From: Synechococcales cyanobacterium S06
GTDB taxonomy: Bacteria; Cyanobacteriota; Cyanobacteriia; Cyanobacteriales; JAABRE01
DNA length: 64,000 bases
Assembly (NCBI GenBank): GCA_011391125.1
Contig: JAABRE010000019.1
Span: 1-64,000, forward strand
Reading direction: 5' to 3'
The notes beneath the pieces are model-generated. The model ran no database searches. It had not been told where the DNA came from and worked only from the letters and a program-made list of their open reading frames with translations. Both the position numbers and the translations under genes were made by a program. Below, piece by piece: positions 30,202-41,263 of this stretch (position 1 is the stretch's first letter; each line of letters opens with the position of its first letter).

Positions 30202-32103
30202 ATGGGCAAAGCAGCAGAAATAATAATTATCGGTGGTGGTATTGTCGCTTTAGCAATTGCCATCGAGTTAAAATTAAAAGGTCTTAGTGTCACCATCCTG
30301 AGTCGCAACTTAAAGCAGGCAGCTTCCCACGCAGCAGCGGGAATGTTAGCACCCGAAGCTGAGAATTTAAGCGGAGCAATGCTAGACCTAGGCATCAAGT
30401 CAAGGAATTTATACCCAGAATGGGTCAATAAATTAGAGCAGTTAACCGGGGAAAACGTGGGTTATTGGCCTTGTGGAATTTTAGCTCCACTTTATGAGCA
30501 GGATAACACAACTAAGGGCATTTGGTTAGATCGAGAAGCCATCAAATATTATCAGACAGGGTTGGGGGAAGATGTCGTCGGAGGTTATTGGTATCCCGAC
30601 GATGGTCAAGTTGACAACCGCGCCTTGATCAAAGCACTGTTACAAGCAGCGCAAATTTTAGGCATTGATCTACGAGAAGGCGTAGCAGTTGAGGCGATAC
30701 AACAACGTAACGGGCAGGTTGTTTGTGTGCGTACAAATCAAGGGGAATTAGTCGCCGAAAAGTACATTTTAGCTACGGGAGCTTGGGCTAGTCAACTTTT
30801 ACTTTTACCAATTCGTCCAGTTAAAGGGCAAATGTTGGCTCTGAAAATGCCAGCGGATAAGCAATTACACCGTGTGTTATTTGGTCCGTCAACCTATTTA
30901 GTACCTCGTCAAGATGGTAGATTAATCATTGGAGCGACTTCTGAGGAGGTGGGTTTTACTGCTGATAATACTCCTAAAGGGATTAAAACCCTGATTGATA
31001 GGGCGATTCGCCTTTATCCAGAGGTGGAAAATTACCCCATTGAGGAGTTTTGGTGGGGTTATCGGCCGGGGACTCCTGACGAAATGCCCATATTAGGCGC
31101 AAGTCAATGTGACAATTTAATCCTCGCAACTGGCCATTACCGCAATGGTATTTTGTTAGCTCCGATTACTGCCGCTTTAATTAGTAAGTTAATCTTGGAA
31201 AATCAGGCCGATTCTCTGTTACATTCTTTTCGTTACGATCGCTTTTATCAAAAACTTCAAATTATGCCGACTTTAACTAATACTTTAGCAAATAATGACA
31301 CGGGCACAGAGCCGGATGACGCTTTAATTATCGCCGGAAAACGCTTTAAATCGCGTTTGATGACCGGTACTGGAAAATACCCTAATTTGGACATTATGCG
31401 GCAAAGTGTCGCCGAGAGTGGCTGCGAAATTGTCACTGTGGCGGTTAGAAGGGTGCAGACTAACGCTCCCGGACATGAAGGTTTAGCCGAGGCCTTGGAT
31501 TGGTCGAAAATTTGGATGTTGCCGAATACTGCTGGTTGTCAAACGGCGGAAGAAGCCATCAGGGTAGCGAGATTGGGGCGAGAAATGGCGAAATTGTTGG
31601 GTCAGGAGGACAATAATTTTGTCAAGTTGGAGGTGATTCCCGATACTAAGTATTTGTTACCAGATCCCATCGGTACTTTGCAAGCAGCGGAGCAGTTGGT
31701 TAAGGAAGGGTTTGCGGTGTTACCTTATATTAATGCTGATCCTATTTTGGCAAAACGGTTGGAAGAAATCGGTTGCGCTACGGTGATGCCTTTGGGGTCC
31801 CCTATTGGTTCAGGTCAAGGGATTAAAACCCAAGCTAATATTGAGATTATCATTGATCAGGCGCGTATTCCCGTTGTTATTGATGCCGGAATCGGCTGCC
31901 CCTCGGAAGCCGCTCTCGGTATGGAGTTGGGCGCTGATGCTTTGCTTGTCAACAGTGCGATCGCCCTTGCTCATAACCCAGTGGCCATGGCTAAAGCGAT
32001 GGGTATGGCAACGGTGGCGGGACGTTTGGCTTATTTGTCAGGTAGAATACCTGTGAAAGCTTACGCCAGCGCTTCATCACCGTTGACGGGAGTGATTAAG
32101 TAA
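30202..32103 (+). CDS. thiOG: Fused glycine oxidase ThiO / thiazole synthase ThiG
   Basis: [19 protein letters not shown]...[12 protein letters not shown] (ThiO); [21 protein letters not shown]...[22 protein letters not shown]...[30 protein letters not shown] (ThiG). Confidence 0.93.
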   Translation: MGKAAEIIIIGGGIVALAIAIELKLKGLSVTILSRNLKQAASHAAAGMLAPEAENLSGAMLDLGIKSRNLYPEWVNKLEQLTGENVGYWPCGILAPLYEQDNTTKGIWLDREAIKYYQTGLGEDVVGGYWYPDDGQVDNRALIKALLQAAQILGIDLREGVAVEAIQQRNGQVVCVRTNQGELVAEKYILATGAWASQLLLLPIRPVKGQMLALKMPADKQLHRVLFGPSTYLVPRQDGRLIIGATSEEVGFTADNTPKGIKTLIDRAIRLYPEVENYPIEEFWWGYRPGTPDEMPILGASQCDNLILATGHYRNGILLAPITAALISKLILENQADSLLHSFRYDRFYQKLQIMPTLTNTLANNDTGTEPDDALIIAGKRFKSRLMTGTGKYPNLDIMRQSVAESGCEIVTVAVRRVQTNAPGHEGLAEALDWSKIWMLPNTAGCQTAEEAIRVARLGREMAKLLGQEDNNFVKLEVIPDTKYLLPDPIGTLQAAEQLVKEGFAVLPYINADPILAKRLEEIGCATVMPLGSPIGSGQGIKTQANIEIIIDQARIPVVIDAGIGCPSEAALGMELGADALLVNSAIALAHNPVAMAKAMGMATVAGRLAYLSGRIPVKAYASASSPLTGVIK

Positions 32104-32137
32104 TAGGTAATAGATAACAGGTAATAGGTAATAGGTG
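32101..32137. repeat. Heptamer tandem repeat (GGTAATA) starting at the thiOG stop codon
   Basis: taataggtaatagataacaggtaataggtaataggtg. Confidence 0.75.
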
Positions 32138-32145
32138 AGAAGTAA

Positions 32146-32247
32146 TATGGCACTTTCCGATTAAATGTTATATACCCCTCACCCCCTGCCCCCTCATCCC
32201 TTGGGGAGAGGGGGAAAGAGAGGTAAAATGTCAAATGAAAATGCTAT
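32146..32247. mobile_element. MITE-like element, 102 bp (inverted copy of 38206-38308)
   Basis: atatggcactttccgattaaatgtta...caccccctgccccctcatcccttggggagaggggg...aggtaaaatgtcaaatgaaaatgctata matches the reverse complement of 38206-38308. Confidence 0.7.
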
Positions 32248-32337
32248 AAGTGATCAAAAACTTTTTGCCTATTACCTATTTTTCAAAAATTTATTCCCTG
32301 TTTTCTCTGATTTTATTTGAGAATTAGGAGTTATATT

Positions 32338-32790
32338 ATGCAAATTTTAACTAACAATAACCTGCGAGAATTATATGAAATTGACGATAATTTATGGTTA
32401 GAAGAAACGGTTAAGTTACTTAAAGAAAAACGTTTTGAGGATTTAGATTTAGAGAATTTAATTGAGGAGTTGGAAGCTTTGAGTAGAAGAGATAAAGCTG
32501 CTGTAGCCAGCTTACTAGAACAAATTATTCGTCATCTTTTATTATTAGAATACTGGCCAGCCGAATACGAATATAATGGCTATCATTGGCGAGGAGAAGT
32601 GATTAATTTTAGAAACCAACTTAAGGGTAGATTGACTAAAAATCTTGAAAATCATTCAGAAGATAACCTCAATCAAATTTATGATAATGCTGTTAGATAT
32701 GTCAAACAAAAAACCAAGTATTCCGTTAATTTTCCTGAAAATTGCCCCTATTCTTTAGCACAATTATTAGATGACGATTATTTACCTTAA
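32338..32790 (+). CDS. DUF29-family protein
   Basis: LYEIDDNLWLEETVKLLKEKRFEDLDLENLIEELEALSRRDKAAVASLLEQIIRHLLLLEYW. Confidence 0.85.
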   Translation: MQILTNNNLRELYEIDDNLWLEETVKLLKEKRFEDLDLENLIEELEALSRRDKAAVASLLEQIIRHLLLLEYWPAEYEYNGYHWRGEVINFRNQLKGRLTKNLENHSEDNLNQIYDNAVRYVKQKTKYSVNFPENCPYSLAQLLDDDYLP

Positions 32791-32864
32791 AAATGTAGTG
32801 ACAATTCATGAATTTTCACTACCAAAATTTTCATTATCTAAATTTATTAACCGGAGGTATTTTG

Positions 32865-33314
32865 ATGTTAGTAAAAACCGATTTAAAACAACTCTATGAA
32901 ATTGACGATAATTTATGGTTAGAAGAAACGGTTAAGTTACTTAAAGAAAAACGTTTTAATGAATTAGATTTAGATAATTTAATTGAGGAGTTAGAGGATT
33001 TGGGTAAGAGTCAATATTTAGCTGTTAGGTCCTGGTTATATCGAATTATAATCCATGTTTTATTACTGGAATATTGGACTGTAGAATATGAGAGAAATTA
33101 CCGTCATTGGCGCTCTGAAATTAGAGCTTTTCGATTTGATTTAAAAGGTCGTTTAACTACTAATTTTACCAATAAATTAGAGCAAGATTTGGAAAATATT
33201 TATCCTCATGCCGTTGAATATGTCGCCGAAAAAACAGGCTTAAAACTTAATATTTTTCCCCAAAATTGTCCCTATTCTTTAGCACAATTATTAGACTCTG
33301 ATTTTTTACCTTAA
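32865..33314 (+). CDS. DUF29-family protein (tandem paralog)
   Basis: LYEIDDNLWLEETVKLLKEKRFNELDLDNLIEELEDLGKSQ; SD ggagg upstream. Confidence 0.85.
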   Translation: MLVKTDLKQLYEIDDNLWLEETVKLLKEKRFNELDLDNLIEELEDLGKSQYLAVRSWLYRIIIHVLLLEYWTVEYERNYRHWRSEIRAFRFDLKGRLTTNFTNKLEQDLENIYPHAVEYVAEKTGLKLNIFPQNCPYSLAQLLDSDFLP

Positions 33315-33419
33315 AGAGCAGAACCAGTTTTTTAGATCAATAATGGATTTTGTAAACTTTTGTAAATTTTTGTGTTAAGCTAGTGACATACATAAAATTT
33401 AACAAATTGAGGTTTGATT

Positions 33420-33599
33420 ATGTCTTACATAAAAGAAGAAGGTGGAATTTTAAATAACTTTGCTGTAGAACCAAAACTATACGAAGCTGAACCGCCCACT
33501 AAAAATGAACAACGCAATTATTTAATTCTTGGTATTGGTGCCGCTGTTCTTGTAGCTGGTGTAATCTATGTTGCTTTTGTAGCTTCTTCTGTTGGCTAA
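33420..33599 (+). CDS. psb34: Photosystem II assembly protein Psb34 (ssl1498-like)
   Basis: MSYIKEEGGILNNFAVEPKLYEAEPPTKNEQRNYLILGIGAAVLVAGVIYVAFVASSVG: Psb34-type N-terminal motif and single TM. Confidence 0.8.
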   Translation: MSYIKEEGGILNNFAVEPKLYEAEPPTKNEQRNYLILGIGAAVLVAGVIYVAFVASSVG

Positions 33600-33688
33600 A
33601 CTTGAATTAATTATAGGATTTTTTACACCAAATAAGTTATTTTCTGGCAATTAATCCTATAAATTACTACCATAAAAAAGATATTTTG

Positions 33689-34444
33689 TCAAGGGTTTTC
33701 TGTTAATATTTGTAACAAATTGGTCGCCTTTTGCGCTTCAAAAAGGCGATTTTGTTCCGTAAAAAGTTGGGCAGCTTGCCGTAAATCTCCCATGGCTAAT
33801 TCAAGTTGATTAAGTTGGTAATATGTTAAAGCGCGATTGAAAAAAGCTTCGGGAAAATTCGGCTTAATTTCAATGGTTTTATTGTAATCAATTAGGGAAT
33901 CATTGTATTTTTGTAAACGGTTTAAAGTGAGGGCGCGATTATAAAATACTCTGGGGTTATTGTTATTAAGAATAATGGCCTTATTGTAGTCAGTGATTGC
34001 TTCTTGGGGTTTTCCTGTTTCATCTAAAGCATTACCACGGTTAATATAAAAATCAGGATAATCTGGATTTAAAGTGATAGCTTGACTACAATCTGCAATG
34101 GCATTTTGATAATCTTTGATTTGATAATTTGCATCGCAACGATTACCGAAAGCATTCGTAAAATTAGCGTTAATTTTTATGGCTTCTGAATAATCATTAA
34201 TCGCATTTTGATAATTACCTAAAAGGTGATAAGTATAACCTCGATTATAGTAAGCATCCGCATTTTTAGGATTAAGATTAAGGGAGTTAGTAAAATTAGT
34301 AATAGCTCCTTGATAGTCGTCTCTTTCGAGTTGTTCTACTCCTTGGTTATATAATTCGATTTCCTGGGAATTAATTTGTGCAGAAACAGGAAAAGATGAG
34401 CAAAATATGGTACAAATGCTAAGAGATGTTACTAAGTAATTCAT
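33689..34444 (-). CDS. Secreted/lumenal TPR-repeat protein
   Basis: Signal peptide; repeated NPKNADAYYNRGYTYHLLGNYQNAINDYSEAIKIN-type TPRs. Confidence 0.88.
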   Translation of the reverse strand: MNYLVTSLSICTIFCSSFPVSAQINSQEIELYNQGVEQLERDDYQGAITNFTNSLNLNPKNADAYYNRGYTYHLLGNYQNAINDYSEAIKINANFTNAFGNRCDANYQIKDYQNAIADCSQAITLNPDYPDFYINRGNALDETGKPQEAITDYNKAIILNNNNPRVFYNRALTLNRLQKYNDSLIDYNKTIEIKPNFPEAFFNRALTYYQLNQLELAMGDLRQAAQLFTEQNRLFEAQKATNLLQILTENP

Positions 34445-34495
34445 GGATCTAATTAGTGAGAGAAGGGGATAAGTAAAAAGATAATAATTAACAAA

Positions 34496-35044
34496 ATGTT
34501 TAAATCAATTGTAACAAGTTTGGTAATAATAATAAGTTTAATTTTATCAAGTTGTACCACTAATTTAGCGGCTTGGCAAAGTTATGTTAATCTGACTCAA
34601 GGATACCAGTTTTTGTATCCCCCAGGTTGGATTCAAGTAGCTGTGAACAATTCTTCACCCGGTGTGGATGTGGTCCTCAGGGATTTGATTGAACCAACCG
34701 AGAATTTAAGTGTTATTATTAGTGAGATTCCTCGTGATCAAAATTTAGCAGATTTAGGTACTCCTCTTGAGATGGGCTATCGTTTTTTTAAAGATGTTAA
34801 TAATCGGCCAAATCTTAATCGCAAATTGGAGTTTATTTGGGCCGAATCTTTAGTTAAAGGTGATCATAATTACTATCTTTTAGAGTATCAAGTCACCCTA
34901 AAAAATAACCAAGAAAGGCATAATTTAGCTAGTGTGGTTATTAAGGATGGTAAGTTATTTACCTTTAATGTTTCCACTACCCAAAAACGTTGGGAAAAAG
35001 TGAATCCAGTATTAGAAAATGTTGTCAAATCTTTTACGGTTTAA
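34496..35044 (+). CDS. psbP: PsbP-family lipoprotein (CyanoP)
   Basis: Lipobox [53 protein letters not shown]. Confidence 0.88.
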   Translation: MFKSIVTSLVIIISLILSSCTTNLAAWQSYVNLTQGYQFLYPPGWIQVAVNNSSPGVDVVLRDLIEPTENLSVIISEIPRDQNLADLGTPLEMGYRFFKDVNNRPNLNRKLEFIWAESLVKGDHNYYLLEYQVTLKNNQERHNLASVVIKDGKLFTFNVSTTQKRWEKVNPVLENVVKSFTV

Positions 35045-35045
35045 T

Positions 35046-35639
35046 ATGGTTAAAATTCCTGATTTTGTGTTAGCTTCAGCATCGCCAGCTCGTCGTAAAT
35101 TGTTAGAAACAGTGGGGATTTATCCTATTATTTTACCTAGTGAATTTGATGAGTCGCAAATTACGATTACTGAGCCGATTAATTTGGTTCAAACTTTAGC
35201 AAAATGTAAAGCAGAAACTGTGGCAATTAATTATAGTAATTGTTTAATTTTAGGATGTGATTCTGTCTTGGTTGTGGAGGGAGACATACATGGAAAACCT
35301 GAATCAGAAGCCGAAGCGATCGCCCGTTGGGGTAAAATGAGAGGTAATTTAGGAATATTATATACAGGTCATGTTTTGATTGATCAGATACAGCAGCGAG
35401 AATTAATTTATTGTGGTATAACTAAGGTAAAATTTGCTGATGTTAGTGATAAGATCATTAAAGATTATGTGAAAACAGGAGAACCTTTAAAATGTGCTGG
35501 TTGTTTTGCATTGGAAGGAAAAGGAGGGTTATTTGTGGAAAAAATAGAAGGTTGTCATAGTAATGTAATTGGTTTAAGTTTACCACTTTTACGACAAATG
35601 ATAAGCGAATTAGGTTATGAAATTAGTGAGTTTTGGTAA
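35046..35639 (+). CDS. maf: Maf-like nucleoside triphosphate pyrophosphatase
   Basis: [19 protein letters not shown]...AKCKAETVA...[23 protein letters not shown]. Confidence 0.9.
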   Translation: MVKIPDFVLASASPARRKLLETVGIYPIILPSEFDESQITITEPINLVQTLAKCKAETVAINYSNCLILGCDSVLVVEGDIHGKPESEAEAIARWGKMRGNLGILYTGHVLIDQIQQRELIYCGITKVKFADVSDKIIKDYVKTGEPLKCAGCFALEGKGGLFVEKIEGCHSNVIGLSLPLLRQMISELGYEISEFW

Positions 35640-35659
35640 AGAATAAATTGTGAAAAAAT

Positions 35660-36874
35660 ATGACACCTAACGAAAGTTTTAAAAACGCATTAAAAGCCGA
35701 AAATTTAACTGAAGCCTTAGTCATTGCCCTAAGTAAAGCTACGGAATTAAAAATTACTACTTCCATGGTATCAGCGAATGATTATTATGGGAAAAATCCC
35801 CAGTTACATCCCGAAGATTGTTTAGAAACAAAAATTAATTTATTAAAGGGAGAAATTGAGAATAAAATTGGAGAGAATATTCTTAAAAGTGAGTTTTCTC
35901 AAAACTTACAAAAATTACATTTAGAAGAAGCTCTAGAAGGCAATAAACTGATTCAAAATAACTTAGAAACCTTAGAAAAGTTATTTAGAATATTAGCTAA
36001 TCTTAAACAGGAACAATTATCGATTCAAAATCTTGAAGTAGTATCCTTCCATTTAGGGAATCAACTTCCTCCCCCTCCTCCACCGAAAATAACTAATATT
36101 CCCAAAGAAAATATAACTAATAAAAATGATTCGGTTATCGTGACAGAAACCCAGTCATTAATACCCGAAAAATCGGCCAAGAAAAAAAAGAATCAAACTC
36201 AAAACTATGAGTGGAAAACTTTAGCTGAAAGTATGGAAGAATCAGAATTAATTCAAGAAGAAAATCAAACCACTAATATTAATACAGAAGAAGATTGGGG
36301 AGAATTGGTGATCGATGAATATTTTGAACAACCTGAGCAAAGAAAGGAAAAATCTTTTTTCAAAGAAAAAAGTATTAATACGGATACCACATTAGTCTCA
36401 AGTAAAGAAATTAGTCATTTAATTACCGATGAAAATCTTGCTTATTTAACGGAGGAAAACCCTGAAAATTTACCTCAAGAAGATGACAAAATTGAACATT
36501 ATATCATGGCGGAAGATCAGCTTAATTTAGATACTAAAATAATTTCAGAAAATGAAATATCTGCTTTTATACAAGCAGAAAATCAATCAATTTTAACCTT
36601 TGATAATAAGCATAATTTAGAAGCACAAAAGGAAGAAAATGATAATTTTAGACAGGAAAAAGAGCTTCTAAATATAGAGAACGACTCTAGGAAAAAAAGT
36701 GAAATTAATGATTTTCTGGCCGATGAAGATTGGGGTGATTTAATAGAAGATACGGAGCCAATTTTAGAAATCAAAGATTCCGAGCAAATTTCTTTTAGTA
36801 ATTCCGATGATGATTGGGATGAAGTGATTGAGGAATTATATGAACCGAAAAATCCTCAGAAAAATAAGGATTAA
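35660..36874 (+). CDS. Acidic protein of unknown function with repeated D/E-D-W motifs
   Basis: EEDWGELVIDEYFE, DEDWGDLIEDTEP and DDDWDEVIEELYE within a low-complexity acidic region. Confidence 0.6.
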   Translation: MTPNESFKNALKAENLTEALVIALSKATELKITTSMVSANDYYGKNPQLHPEDCLETKINLLKGEIENKIGENILKSEFSQNLQKLHLEEALEGNKLIQNNLETLEKLFRILANLKQEQLSIQNLEVVSFHLGNQLPPPPPPKITNIPKENITNKNDSVIVTETQSLIPEKSAKKKKNQTQNYEWKTLAESMEESELIQEENQTTNINTEEDWGELVIDEYFEQPEQRKEKSFFKEKSINTDTTLVSSKEISHLITDENLAYLTEENPENLPQEDDKIEHYIMAEDQLNLDTKIISENEISAFIQAENQSILTFDNKHNLEAQKEENDNFRQEKELLNIENDSRKKSEINDFLADEDWGDLIEDTEPILEIKDSEQISFSNSDDDWDEVIEELYEPKNPQKNKD

Positions 36875-36915
36875 TAATGATAAAATCGAGATTAGAATAA
36901 TTTTCCAGGTGCACA

Positions 36916-37548
36916 ATGAACACAGAAACCAACAATAAAAACGAGAATTTAGAAAAGAAAATTAATCATTTGATTTCTTCCCTAGAATCATTATTTACAG
37001 AGTTGCCGAATTTAGAAGTTAATACAATAATAGTAGATACAATTACCCCTACTTATTTTATTCCTGAGAAAATATATCAAGATATTTCTGAAATTTCTGA
37101 GCAATATTTAGAAAAAAAAGGGATTAATCAAAGTTTATGGCCATCTTATTTAGAATTAAGAAATAATCTGGAATTAGAATATTTAATTATTAACAAAAAT
37201 GATTCACAATTACCTCTTAATTCTACAGAAATTCAACAATTATTAAGTAATAGTCGTTTCCTGCAAAATTTAAGAAAAATAGGAGATATTAAAACGATTT
37301 TAGACCATCGAAATCAACAATTAAATAATCAAGAAAAGGGAGTAGAAAATATAAACAAAAACATGATCTATGCTCAAACTAAAATAGGTTTAGATGGAGT
37401 GATTATTAATCGTTATTCCGAGGAAATTTTAACTCATCCCAACCAAGATTTAATCCTAGAAATTCATCGAAATAGCATTAGCTGCGGCCAACAACAATGG
37501 CAGGAATTCCTGCAAAATGTCATAGAATTACTACAAAAAATTCGCTAA
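36916..37548 (+). CDS. Hypothetical protein, same operon
   Basis: 210-aa ORF 41 bp downstream of the preceding gene. Confidence 0.55.
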   Translation: MNTETNNKNENLEKKINHLISSLESLFTELPNLEVNTIIVDTITPTYFIPEKIYQDISEISEQYLEKKGINQSLWPSYLELRNNLELEYLIINKNDSQLPLNSTEIQQLLSNSRFLQNLRKIGDIKTILDHRNQQLNNQEKGVENINKNMIYAQTKIGLDGVIINRYSEEILTHPNQDLILEIHRNSISCGQQQWQEFLQNVIELLQKIR

Positions 37549-37566
37549 TTTAAACTAAATTTTAAG

Positions 37567-38187
37567 GTGAAAAAGTTTAATCTGGATTGTTATATCTCGG
37601 TGGAGAAAGGGGAAATAATTTTCAATTTAGATACGGAAATTATGGAGAAAATTACTCACAATTTTATTCATATTTCCCCTGCTTTATTAACAAATTTACG
37701 CTGGTATTTTCTTAACCAAAAACAGCAAGATTCCCCGTTAATTTTTGTTAGTTATTACCAAGAAGACCCAATCATTAAAACCGTGATTGATAACCATATT
37801 ACTAATCAAGTATATAGTCATTATTTGCCCAAAACAGAATTACTGAAAAAAATTAATTTTACCCATCATTGTTTAGTGGAATATGTATTAAGAAAAATCA
37901 GAATATCTGGGATATTAAATATTAATTTAAGTTTAATTGCTGGAATATTCTCAGGAATAATTGTTATTCTTACCCTTGGGTTGAATTTCGCTAAATTTAT
38001 GTCATTAAATCCCTTATTTGTGCTTTTACCTCTGTTAATGTGGTGGTTATTACAAGAAGGATTTAAACGAATAATGGTCTTATTTTTACCTAAATTTAAT
38101 CGCATAATTTGGCGTTATTTATTACTAAATAAAGATATTGTCAGCGAAAAAATAATTAAATTTATCTTAACAAATCTTAATTCTTGA
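37567..38187 (+). CDS. Hypothetical membrane protein, same operon (GTG start)
   Basis: 206 aa; two TM segments (LSLIAGIFSGIIVILTLGLNF, PLFVLLPLLMWWLL); 18 bp downstream of the preceding gene. Confidence 0.55.
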   Translation: MKKFNLDCYISVEKGEIIFNLDTEIMEKITHNFIHISPALLTNLRWYFLNQKQQDSPLIFVSYYQEDPIIKTVIDNHITNQVYSHYLPKTELLKKINFTHHCLVEYVLRKIRISGILNINLSLIAGIFSGIIVILTLGLNFAKFMSLNPLFVLLPLLMWWLLQEGFKRIMVLFLPKFNRIIWRYLLLNKDIVSEKIIKFILTNLNS

Positions 38188-38205
38188 CAATTAAGACATA
38201 AATTA

Positions 38206-38308
38206 TATAGCATTTTCATTTGACATTTTACCTCTCTTTCCCCCCTCTCCCTTTGGGATGAGGGGGTAGGGGGTGAGGGATAAATAACATTTAATCGGAA
38301 ATTGCTAT
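38206..38308. mobile_element. MITE-like element (~103 bp) with TATAGCA-type terminal inverted repeats
   Basis: tatagcattttc ... ggaaattgctatca ends; inverted copy at 32146-32247. Confidence 0.7.
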
Positions 38309-38345
38309 CATAAAAGTAAAACAATAAAATTTATAGGTGTAAATT

Positions 38346-39215
38346 ATGAAATTTATTAGTCCAAAAACAGATTTTGCTTTTAAAAAGATATTTGGTTCAT
38401 CGGAAAGCAAAAATATTTTAATCAGCTTTTTGAATGCGTTAATTTACGAAGAAAAACCAATAATTGAGGATTTAGAAATAATTAACCCCTATTCATCGGG
38501 GAATAGTTACGATTTAAAAGATACTTATTTAGATGTTAAAGCAAAATTAAGCAATCATACAATGGTAATCATAGAAATGCAAATATTAAACGTAGCTGCA
38601 TTTGAAAAAAGGATAGTCTATAATGCAGCTAAAACCTACTCAAATCAATTAAAACGAGGAGAAGGATACTTAAAATTAAAACCGGTAATTGCCTTGACTA
38701 TTACAGATTTTATAATGTTTTCTCACACAGAAGATGTCATAAATAGCTTTATGTTTATTGAGAAAGATAAGAAGTTTTTCTATAAAGATTCAGCGGAAAT
38801 TCAGTTAATTTTTGTGGAACTTCCTAAGTTTAACAAAACCTTAGACGAGATAGAAACCTTACTAGAAAAATGGCTATTTTTTATTAAAAATACCCCCGAT
38901 TTAGAAGTAATACCAAGTAAATTGGGAGAAATACCAGAATTAAATCAAGCGTTACAAATCGCCAATCAATCTAATTTAACAATAGATGAATTAGAGGATT
39001 TAGATAAGAGAGAAATTTGGTTACAAGACCAAAAAGGAGTGACAATAAAAGCTAAACAAGAAGGTAAAATCGAAATAATAATGGAATTACTACAGGAAAA
39101 ATTTGGCGAAATACCAATAGAAATTAGGGAAAAAATCGAGGATTTATCTTCAGAAGAAATCCCCACTTTAATTAGTAAAATATTCCAAATAACCGACATT
39201 AACCAACTATTTTAA
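38346..39215 (+). CDS. Rpn-family recombination-promoting nuclease/putative transposase (PD-(D/E)XK)
   Basis: MKFISPKTDFAFKKIFGSSESKNILISFLNALI...TYLDVKAKLSNHTMVIIEMQI. Confidence 0.88.
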   Translation: MKFISPKTDFAFKKIFGSSESKNILISFLNALIYEEKPIIEDLEIINPYSSGNSYDLKDTYLDVKAKLSNHTMVIIEMQILNVAAFEKRIVYNAAKTYSNQLKRGEGYLKLKPVIALTITDFIMFSHTEDVINSFMFIEKDKKFFYKDSAEIQLIFVELPKFNKTLDEIETLLEKWLFFIKNTPDLEVIPSKLGEIPELNQALQIANQSNLTIDELEDLDKREIWLQDQKGVTIKAKQEGKIEIIMELLQEKFGEIPIEIREKIEDLSSEEIPTLISKIFQITDINQLF

Positions 39216-39218
39216 GGA

Positions 39219-39320
39219 TATAGCAGTCCTCAATGAGTGGTGTAGAGACGTTGCATGCAACGTCTCTACAGTAAGGGTTTGGTGAAAATAATTTTTTACA
39301 ACCTATTTAGGATCGCTATA
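39219..39320. mobile_element. MITE-like element, 102 bp, with a perfect 28-bp palindrome
   Basis: Ends TATAGCAGTCCT / AGGATCGCTATA; interior GTAGAGACGTTGCATGCAACGTCTCTAC. Confidence 0.7.
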
Positions 39321-39355
39321 GATAAGCAATAATTAACAATTAACAAAACTAATTG

Positions 39356-41263
39356 TTAACTAATCTTCGCTGGTTGTTTACTGAAAAAAGTTTTAAGGAT
39401 ATTTTGGGCAAGTTGAGGACTGGTTAAACCCAAGTCGGCTTTAGATTCATTAGGTTCAGCATGATCGACTAAAATATCAGGTACACCATAGCGCTTCACT
39501 TGAACCTGGACGTTATTGTCAACCAAAGCTTCAGCAACTGCAGACCCAAAACCACCGATTAAACAACCTTCCTCGATGGTGACAACCTTGCCTAATTTTT
39601 CTGCTAAGGGTAAAATTAGCTCCGTGTCAAGGGGTTTGACAAAACGGGGATTTACGACCGTTGCTTCAATGCCATGTTCGCTCAAAATTTCAGCAACTTG
39701 CAATGCCGTATAAGTCATAGTACCGTAACCCATTAATAAGAGGTCATCACCGGTGCGCAAAATTTCCCCCTTACCGATTTCTAACTCTTCCCAACCTTCC
39801 TCCATCAAGGTGACACCGAAACCATTGCCACGGGGATAACGCATGGCGATCGCACCGTCGGTATAATTGACACCTGTCACCAACATTCTTTGCAATTCAG
39901 CTTCATCTTTGGGAGCCATAATTACCAAGTTGGGGATACAGCGCAAATAGGCGATATCGTACATACCTTGATGGGTTGGACCATCAGCACCCACAATGCC
40001 GGCGCGATCAATGCAGAAAAACACTGGCAATTTTTGAATGCAGACATCATGGATTATCTGGTCAAATGCCCGTTGCAGGAACGTCGAATAAATTGCCACC
40101 ACAGGGCGCATCCCCTCACAAGCCAACCCAGCAGCCATGGTCACGGCGTGTTGTTCGGCAATGCCAACATCAATGTACTGTTTAGGCAATTTTTGCTGTA
40201 ACTTATCCAACCCTGTACCAGTGGCCATGGCTGCGGTAATACCGATAATATTCGGGTTATTTTCGGCTAATTTTATTAAAGTATCGGCAAAAACCTTAGA
40301 AAAACTGGGAGGTTTGGGACCTTTAGCCGGATAAGCTTTACCGGTGGCCAAATCAAAGGGATTTTGGGCATGATAGCCGACCTGGTCTTTCTCAGCAACG
40401 GCATAACCTTTGCCCTTCACCGTAGCTACATGAACCAAGACAGGACCCTTGATTTTATGAGCTTGTTTAAAGGTGCTAATTAATTCTTCTAAATTGTGAC
40501 CGTCAATGGGACCAAAATATTTAAAGCCCAATTCCTCGAAAACCGCGCCCACTTTGGGAACTGCCAAACGAGTCATCCCTTCCTTGAGGCGATCGACATC
40601 TTCCGTGATAAGTTCACCAACAAAAGGCAAGTGCTTGACCTGTTCCTCCAAGTTATCAGCGATAAATTGAACAGGATCGCTCAAACGGACCTTGTTTAAA
40701 TAGCGAGAAATCGCCCCAACGTTAGGTGAAATGGACATTTCATTGTCATTTAACACCACCATCAGGTTAGTATGGCGTAAATGACCAGCGTGATTAATTG
40801 CTTCTAAAGCCATACCCCCCGTTAAAGCACCGTCGCCAATAATGGCCACCGTTTTAAAATCTTCACCCTTGGCATCCCGTGCTAAAGCCATCCCTAATGC
40901 CGCAGAAATGCTGGTGGAGGCGTGTCCAGCCCCAAAATGGTCAAATTTGCTCTCACAGCGTTTTAAATAGCCCGCAACGCCGTTTTTTTGACGTAGGGTG
41001 TGAAAATCAAAGTAGCGACCAGTTAACATTTTGTGGGGGTAGGCTTGGTGGCCAACGTCCCAAACGACCTTATCCTTATCTAAATCGAGGGTTTGATAAA
41101 GACCAATGGTTAATTCAACTACACCTAAACCTGGTCCGAGATGTCCACCACTGGTAGCAATGGTTTCGAGGTGTTTCTCCCGAATTTGACGGGCAATTTC
41201 TTCAAGTTCCCTGATGGACAAACCGTGCAGTTGATTCGGATGGGTTATTTCACTGATGTGCAT
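39356..41263 (-). CDS. dxs: 1-deoxy-D-xylulose-5-phosphate synthase
   Basis: [70 protein letters not shown]-type motif, [17 protein letters not shown]. Confidence 0.95.
   Translation of the reverse strand: MHISEITHPNQLHGLSIRELEEIARQIREKHLETIATSGGHLGPGLGVVELTIGLYQTLDLDKDKVVWDVGHQAYPHKMLTGRYFDFHTLRQKNGVAGYLKRCESKFDHFGAGHASTSISAALGMALARDAKGEDFKTVAIIGDGALTGGMALEAINHAGHLRHTNLMVVLNDNEMSISPNVGAISRYLNKVRLSDPVQFIADNLEEQVKHLPFVGELITEDVDRLKEGMTRLAVPKVGAVFEELGFKYFGPIDGHNLEELISTFKQAHKIKGPVLVHVATVKGKGYAVAEKDQVGYHAQNPFDLATGKAYPAKGPKPPSFSKVFADTLIKLAENNPNIIGITAAMATGTGLDKLQQKLPKQYIDVGIAEQHAVTMAAGLACEGMRPVVAIYSTFLQRAFDQIIHDVCIQKLPVFFCIDRAGIVGADGPTHQGMYDIAYLRCIPNLVIMAPKDEAELQRMLVTGVNYTDGAIAMRYPRGNGFGVTLMEEGWEELEIGKGEILRTGDDLLLMGYGTMTYTALQVAEILSEHGIEATVVNPRFVKPLDTELILPLAEKLGKVVTIEEGCLIGGFGSAVAEALVDNNVQVQVKRYGVPDILVDHAEPNESKADLGLTSPQLAQNILKTFFSKQPAKIS

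Noticed and set aside
39516-41157. Several plus-strand ORFs across dxs
   Set aside because: Antisense to a strongly conserved gene; no family signature.
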